64,000 nucleotides of DNA, taken from NCBI RefSeq assembly GCF_030272615.1, contig NC_081411.1, positions 38,572,640 through 38,636,639 on the forward strand. Direction: 5' to 3'. The translations under genes and the position numbers were made by a program. The notes beneath the pieces are model-generated. The model saw nothing but the letters and a program-made list of their open reading frames with translations. It searched no databases and was not told the DNA's origin. The stretch is from Cryptomeria japonica. Lineage: Eukaryota > Streptophyta > Pinopsida > Cupressales > Cupressaceae. Of this stretch, positions 59,585 through 64,000 are shown one piece after another (within the stretch, counting starts at the first letter, position 1; every line of letters starts with the position of its first letter).

Positions 59585-60686
59585 TGCAGTATCCTAAAAT
59601 TGCACCCCTTTAAATTTTTACAGCATTTTGGGCCCTCATCTTAGTGTCCTCATCCTTATGCTTTATTTGGACCTATTTGTGCCTCCACCATGGAATAAAA
59701 TTCAGATTTCTAAATTGTTCCTTGTTGGGACCCCTTACCATAGCCCAATTTAGGGTAGGACCAAGGCATGGTGCCTTGGTCCTCACTAGGACTAGGGTGC
59801 CATGCCTTGGTCCTCCTATATTTGGGCCCAATTTGAACCCTTAGCCCCATCTCAAATTTGAGTAGGAAACCTTTCTCAATGTCGACCTATGTCAGAAAAT
59901 AAGTTTACCAATAGACAAGTATATAAGGAGTTCTTCCCCTCTCATTTGACATAAGGACGTATACACATGAGAGAAGAAGGAGACTAAATTCAATAAATCA
60001 AGCATTTAAGCACTAAAACATTCATCATCAAGTATTTCTAAAGGTCTTCAAGGCTACATATTCTTCATCTATCCATTGTGGGGCAACATTACATCATTCG
60101 TTTGCAATCATGTGTGTGTTTTAGGATTTTTTCATGTTTATGCCATTTCATACAACATATGTGATTACATTCAAGAAGAAAAGCATCATCATCATTCATT
60201 GCATATGTGAGGGTACACCTTTCCATCATTTATTTCAATAATTTGTAATATTTTATTCAAGTTTGATTCAAAACCAGGGTTTGACTAAAGGCAAGCCCCT
60301 ATTCCTATCCTTTTCCCCCTTCTTTTTGTGTGTAGGAAATAGGTGCACAATTGTACTTCTGGAAATAAGTTTCAAATATAGAGATGGAAAAACCCTTTTC
60401 GAGTGTGAAAAATTCAAAGGACCAAGAGGCAGTGCCACGGTCCCTACTTTTTTAGGACCAGATCTAGATCAACTCGTATTACTCAAATTCAAGTGTACGA
60501 TAAAATCTAGAACTTGTAGCTCAATATTTTGTAAGTTTTGTCTTCAATTTTAACACTTTACCCTAAATCAATATTTCGATTCACAAAAGAGGGAGAAACT
60601 CATCATAATCAATCAATCCACTTAGTATTCAGTACTTATCTAATTTGTGATTGAATCTAGTGGATTCCTCCCCTCTTTTGAATGTA
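59585..60686 (+). repeat. Right LTR of the Ty3-like G-patch element
   Basis: Starts TGCAGTATCCTAAAATTGCA after a polypurine tract. TATA box 59919-59927 and end near TTTTGAATGTA. Diverged partner of 43428-44548. Confidence 0.6.
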
Positions 60687-61551
60687 AAGGAAATCTCCCC
60701 CTAAGCAAAAATTGATTTGGTGATTTCTCCTTCTATGTTACAAATTGTCAAATCAAATTTTCCTCATTTACTATGGGTCAATGCAAGAAGATAACTCCAC
60801 TTTTTGGCCAAAAAGTGGAAGTGTTTTCCATGATTTTTAGGTTTTGTCTCATTTGAGCTTAAATTTTGAAACACATGGAGATTCAATCTTGGAAAAATTC
60901 AGAAATATAAAAGATATCCCTCTGAGTCTACTTTCCAAATATGTAATTTATTTTAATACCCACATAATAAAATATCTTTTTGAATGGAGTTCTAAAAACT
61001 ATGTTTTAAAATGTCTATTTTAAGACCATACCATGCATGTGTACAAATCACACTTTTTGACACAATTAAAATTATTTTCTCACTGTTTTTGGAAATGGTT
61101 TGTAACACACTGAAGATTGATGAGCATATTTTTTAGTATTTTTTTTTAAATTAATTTTTTAATGACCGTAATTATCTTTTTAAAAATTTGACGTGTACGA
61201 CCCACATAATTTGACGTAAGCTTAACATTTTATTTTTATTTTTTTAAAATAGAAAATAATTTTGTGTAGATTTATGTTATATAATTTTTTTTTCAAAATT
61301 CATTCAAATTAAAAAGTTATTAAATTAACAAAATTAGTTAATATTTCAAGTTTATGAACCCAATTTAGTATAAATTAAATGAAAAATAGTTAAAATAATC
61401 ATTTTTTAAAAAAAATTATATATTTATAATCTAGACAGTATAGTCTAAAATGGGTTTTAATTTTGTATAAAAATTCTCTAATTAGAGACACGTAAACTAT
61501 TTCACAAGTTCATATTTGTGCTTTCATTCATGGAGATTTGAATTTGCCACA

Positions 61552-61770
61552 GAATGGGCCCCTATTTTCCCATTCCTAAAATTACCGTTACTGTCCAAAA
61601 ATGACAAAATGTTCCCCAAAAAAATGGGTAAAATTGGATTTAAAAATGGAACCCCATTTCATTTTTAAGCGGGCCCCCATTTGAGAATAAAACGGGAGCC
61701 CATTTAGTTTCACCTCGGACCCTCGTTACTTTTTGTCTCGGGGGCTTGAAGCAAAAATGGGCCCCCATTT
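61552..61770. repeat. Cluster of near-palindromic TGGGCCCCCATTT motifs
   Basis: Five related blocks occur within 220 bases: ATGGGCCCCTATTT (61553), ATGGAACCCCATTT (61646), CGGGCCCCCATTT (61670), CGGGAGCCCATTT (61693) and ATGGGCCCCCATTT (61757). Confidence 0.7.
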
Positions 61771-61840
61771 ATAAGAGCACATTTTCCAACGCGTGGATTT
61801 CAGCCAATTTGTGATCCATTACCTTGCACTTACCCCTATT

Positions 61841-62200
61841 TGTTATTCATTTCTTTTATTTAAATCTTTATTATACTTATTTGCATCTCTATTGTATAGT
61901 ATTTCTTGGTATAATTTTTATTTTTTGTTTTGCAGGTTAATCAAAACACGTTGTTAGATTTTTCTATTTTGGAGTCTTTTCTTTTCTATTGATTTGGTGA
62001 TTTCTCCTTCTATGTTGCAAATTGCTAAATCAAATTTTCCTCCTTTACAATTTGTTATCCATTTATTTTAATTAAATATTTATTATACTTCTTTGTATTT
62101 CTATTGGATATTATTTATTTCTATAGTTTTTATTTTGGGTTTTGCAGGTTAATCAAAACACACAATTAGATTTTTATGTTTTAGAGTATTTTCTATTCAT
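61841..62200. repeat. Imperfect tandem duplication, period 212 bp
   Basis: TGTTATTCATTTCTTTTATTTAAA (61841) recurs as TGTTATCCATTTATTTTAATTAAA (62053). Both run to TTTGCAGGTTAATCAAAACAC (61930 and 62142) and TTAGATTTTT. Confidence 0.75.
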
Positions 62201-62695
62201 GGTTTGTACAAGACTACAATGTGCCACATAGACGTCTATCCATTGCACTATTGTCCTTAAATGAGACACTCAAATCTTAAATGAAGACTCTTTATTGTTT
62301 GTTCTTTCCATTTTGTAATTAGTTATCTTAAACTTGTTTTACTAGTTCAAGATATTTGAATGTATGTTGTGAAATTGACTCTAAAGGGAACATAGTTTTT
62401 TACTTTGCACTATTACACTACTATTTTAATTGCAATAGTTTTGTTCATCGGGCAGTGGATTTATAATAGATCCAATAATAGGAATTAATATTGTTAGTAG
62501 AAATTTGTTTTCTTCATTATTTGTTATCAATATCATTTTTTATAAGGCGACAACTTTGGTCACATTGCAATAAATTATAGAAGTCAATTTGTGAGTAGTT
62601 TTATAATAGAAATGAAATAGACCTATATGAGAAAAAGATAATTTTGGGAAGGTTTGGAAAAATAAACTAGAAGAAAAATGAATTGAGAAGTCCTT

Positions 62696-64000
62696 AGTGT
62701 ATACACCTAAAAATGGTCTGAAGATAATTAATTAAATAAGAAATTATTTAATTAATCCCCTTCCTAATTTAATTGAATTCACTAATCAATTTGATTAAAA
62801 TCCCCCTTTCATCTACTTATTAATAAATCTAAGGATTTATTTAATAGCTTCATTTCCATAATACCCTTTGATTAATTAATTCTCTCCCCCCATCTTCAAT
62901 TAATTCTTCTAATCTTCTAATTTATTAAAACAAATCAATTTATGCTTTATTGAGAATTAATTAGTCTTATTTTAATTTTAAATTCAAATTTACCCACATG
63001 CCTCCTAACTTCTAACCACCTAAACTTAACCCCTTCCATCTAACCCTAGGTTTAATTAAACCTACTCCTCCCTTGAGACAAATGGTATTCTTGGGCCACA
63101 TGTCCCCTTTCCTTAGACGCTTTCTCTCTCATGAGCAAAGCCTCTTGACACTTGTCACCATAGAGATGACAAATGTTCCCTTTCATCCAACCTTTTCTAG
63201 AAGCTTCTTGACACTTGTCACCATAAAGATGACAAATGTTCCCTTTCATCCAACCTCTTTTCTGACCTCCTCCAATTTCACCATTGATATATTCAAACTT
63301 AATCATGACCATTGATTCCTACCACCTCACCCCTAGCCTTGGAAATCCTATAAATAGACCCCATTTTGGAGCAATAATGATCCCATCTCATTTGCATTTC
63401 AGGCATTCTTACTATAGGCATATGCAATCTTAGTTTATCATTTGAGCATTATTATCATAGCTTAATTACATCATTTTAGCATATTTTCTAACATAATCAT
63501 GGAATCATGTAGCTTAATCATTATCATTGCTAGCTTAAATGCATCATTTATCATTCAAATCCTCCATCTAGGTGTAGTCAAGTCACTAGAATTTGCCTAA
63601 TCAGATCTGAGAGAAAAATTCATACTCGCATTTACAAGGAGGCGATAGATCACTTAGCTATGGTTTTATCATTATTTTCTTTAAATTCATTAACCATGCT
63701 TGTAATGAACTATTGAGTGTTTTGTGTTGCAGCTACAAGTATACACTTCATAGACATGACACTTAGTATCCTAGAAAGCTCTTCATACTCAAAAGGTGAA
63801 GAATCTATGAATAATTGACAACAGATGTTCAAGCCACATGACCATAGAGAATATTAATCTCATGAACCTAAAAAAGGTTCGATAGAGGAGATGTTACACT
63901 TGGAAATAACTCTATTGTCTTGATTTTTGAAAGGGCCTATATTATGTCTTGATGGTAGAAAGAAAAAGACCTACAATGGTTGATACATAGAAGGTTTGAA
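62696..64000 (+). repeat. LTR-like region with TATA box (fragment, runs off the window)
   Basis: TTAATTAAATAAG blocks, a GACACTTGTCACC segment duplicated in tandem, the TATA box CTATAAATAG (63348-63357) and a leader like that of 1-1545. Likely U3/R of an LTR from the same superfamily; ends not defined. No gene seen. Confidence 0.45.
63142..63266. repeat. 63-bp tandem duplication in the LTR-like U3
   Basis: Two copies, nearly identical, of a unit holding CTTGACACTTGTCACCATA and GATGACAAATGTTCCCTTTC, ending CATCCAACCT, about 90 bases before the TATA box. Confidence 0.85.

Larger units (their letters stand above)
43428..60686 (+). mobile_element. Pol-less Ty3-like element with G-patch motif, host of Athila-like copy 2
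   Basis: LTR-like repeats 43428-44548 and 59585-60686 (about 1.1 kb each) share start, TATA box (GTATATAAG, 43776-43784 and 59919-59927), leader and end (CCCCTCTTTTNAATGTA). They enclose a gag-like region, a G-patch motif and diverged repeats, interrupted by Athila-like copy 2 at 46481-57668. Without that insert the internal part is about 3.8 kb and shows no RT or integrase, so it was probably non-autonomous. The LTRs are strongly diverged and no target duplication was found. The polypurine tract before the left LTR suggests a tandem (LTR-internal-LTR) arrangement. Fossil, old. Confidence 0.6.
60687..62695. other. Unassigned AT-rich region with direct repeats
   Basis: No gene. It contains a 60-bp block (TTGATTTGGTGATTTCTCCTTC...) at about 60713-60775 repeated at about 61990-62055, the TGGGCCCCCATTT cluster, and the 212-bp tandem duplication. 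Possibly LTR material of another retroelement. Confidence 0.45.

Noticed and set aside
63052-63315. Open frames on both strands with an internal amino-acid repeat
   Set aside because: The repeat is the 63-bp DNA duplication in an LTR-like region, open on both strands, so not evidence for a protein.
1-64000. CRISPR array, bacterial defence island, prophage or integron
   Set aside because: All genes and repeats are of plant nuclear type; no regularly spaced short repeats with unique spacers were seen.

Overview
The window is nuclear DNA of a seed plant, most likely a conifer or other gymnosperm. This is inferred from three things: an intron-containing TIR-NBS-LRR gene whose TIR box reads ISHRGPDVK in the gymnosperm style; a plant-specific short-chain dehydrogenase; and AT-rich DNA packed with long, old, mutually nested LTR retrotransposons. 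No bacterial operons, rRNA genes or CRISPR arrays were seen, and no confident tRNA gene.

Layout. 1-1.5 kb: LTR-like AT-rich DNA with a TATA box. 2.06-2.86 kb (+): an intact SDR-family dehydrogenase, possibly with a tiny upstream exon. 3.4-7.0 kb: a decayed Ty3-type fragment with a retropepsin-like stretch, ending in an LTR-like segment. About 7.1-23.3 kb: an old minus-strand Ty1/copia remnant split by two later insertions. These are a 2.5-kb non-autonomous LTR element (7274-9766, target duplication CTCAT) and an 11.4-kb Athila-like Ty3 element (10414-21773, target duplication GTGTG). 24.4-28.0 kb (-): a five-exon TIR-NBS-LRR immune-receptor gene that reads cleanly across four GT-AG introns (1005 residues). 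28.0-34.3 kb: mostly unassigned DNA with weak retroelement remnants, a possible SINE and a G-rich tract. 34.3-36.9 kb: a small LTR element whose coding matter is coiled-coil rather than gag-pol. 36.9-42.2 kb (+): a Ty1/copia element. 43.4-60.7 kb: a Pol-less Ty3-like element with a G-patch motif, into which a second Athila-like element (46481-57668, minus strand, target duplication TGTAG) has inserted. 60.7-64 kb: repeats and another LTR-like TATA region.

Only two genes look functional, the SDR and the TNL. They are isolated islands with no sign of working together. The rest is a stratigraphy of insertions. The two Athila-like copies belong to one family, lie in opposite orientation and flank the TNL. 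By-eye LTR comparison gives about 2% divergence for the first and about 4% for the second, so the first inserted later.

Most interesting: the conserved extra ORF downstream of integrase in both Athila-like copies; the coiled-coil LTR element; the Pol-less G-patch element and its older relative; an exon-like antisense segment kept in all four Athila-like LTRs; and a 73-bp hairpin-bearing insertion with a 12-bp target duplication in one LTR only. All statements are from reading the sequence; no alignments or searches were run.
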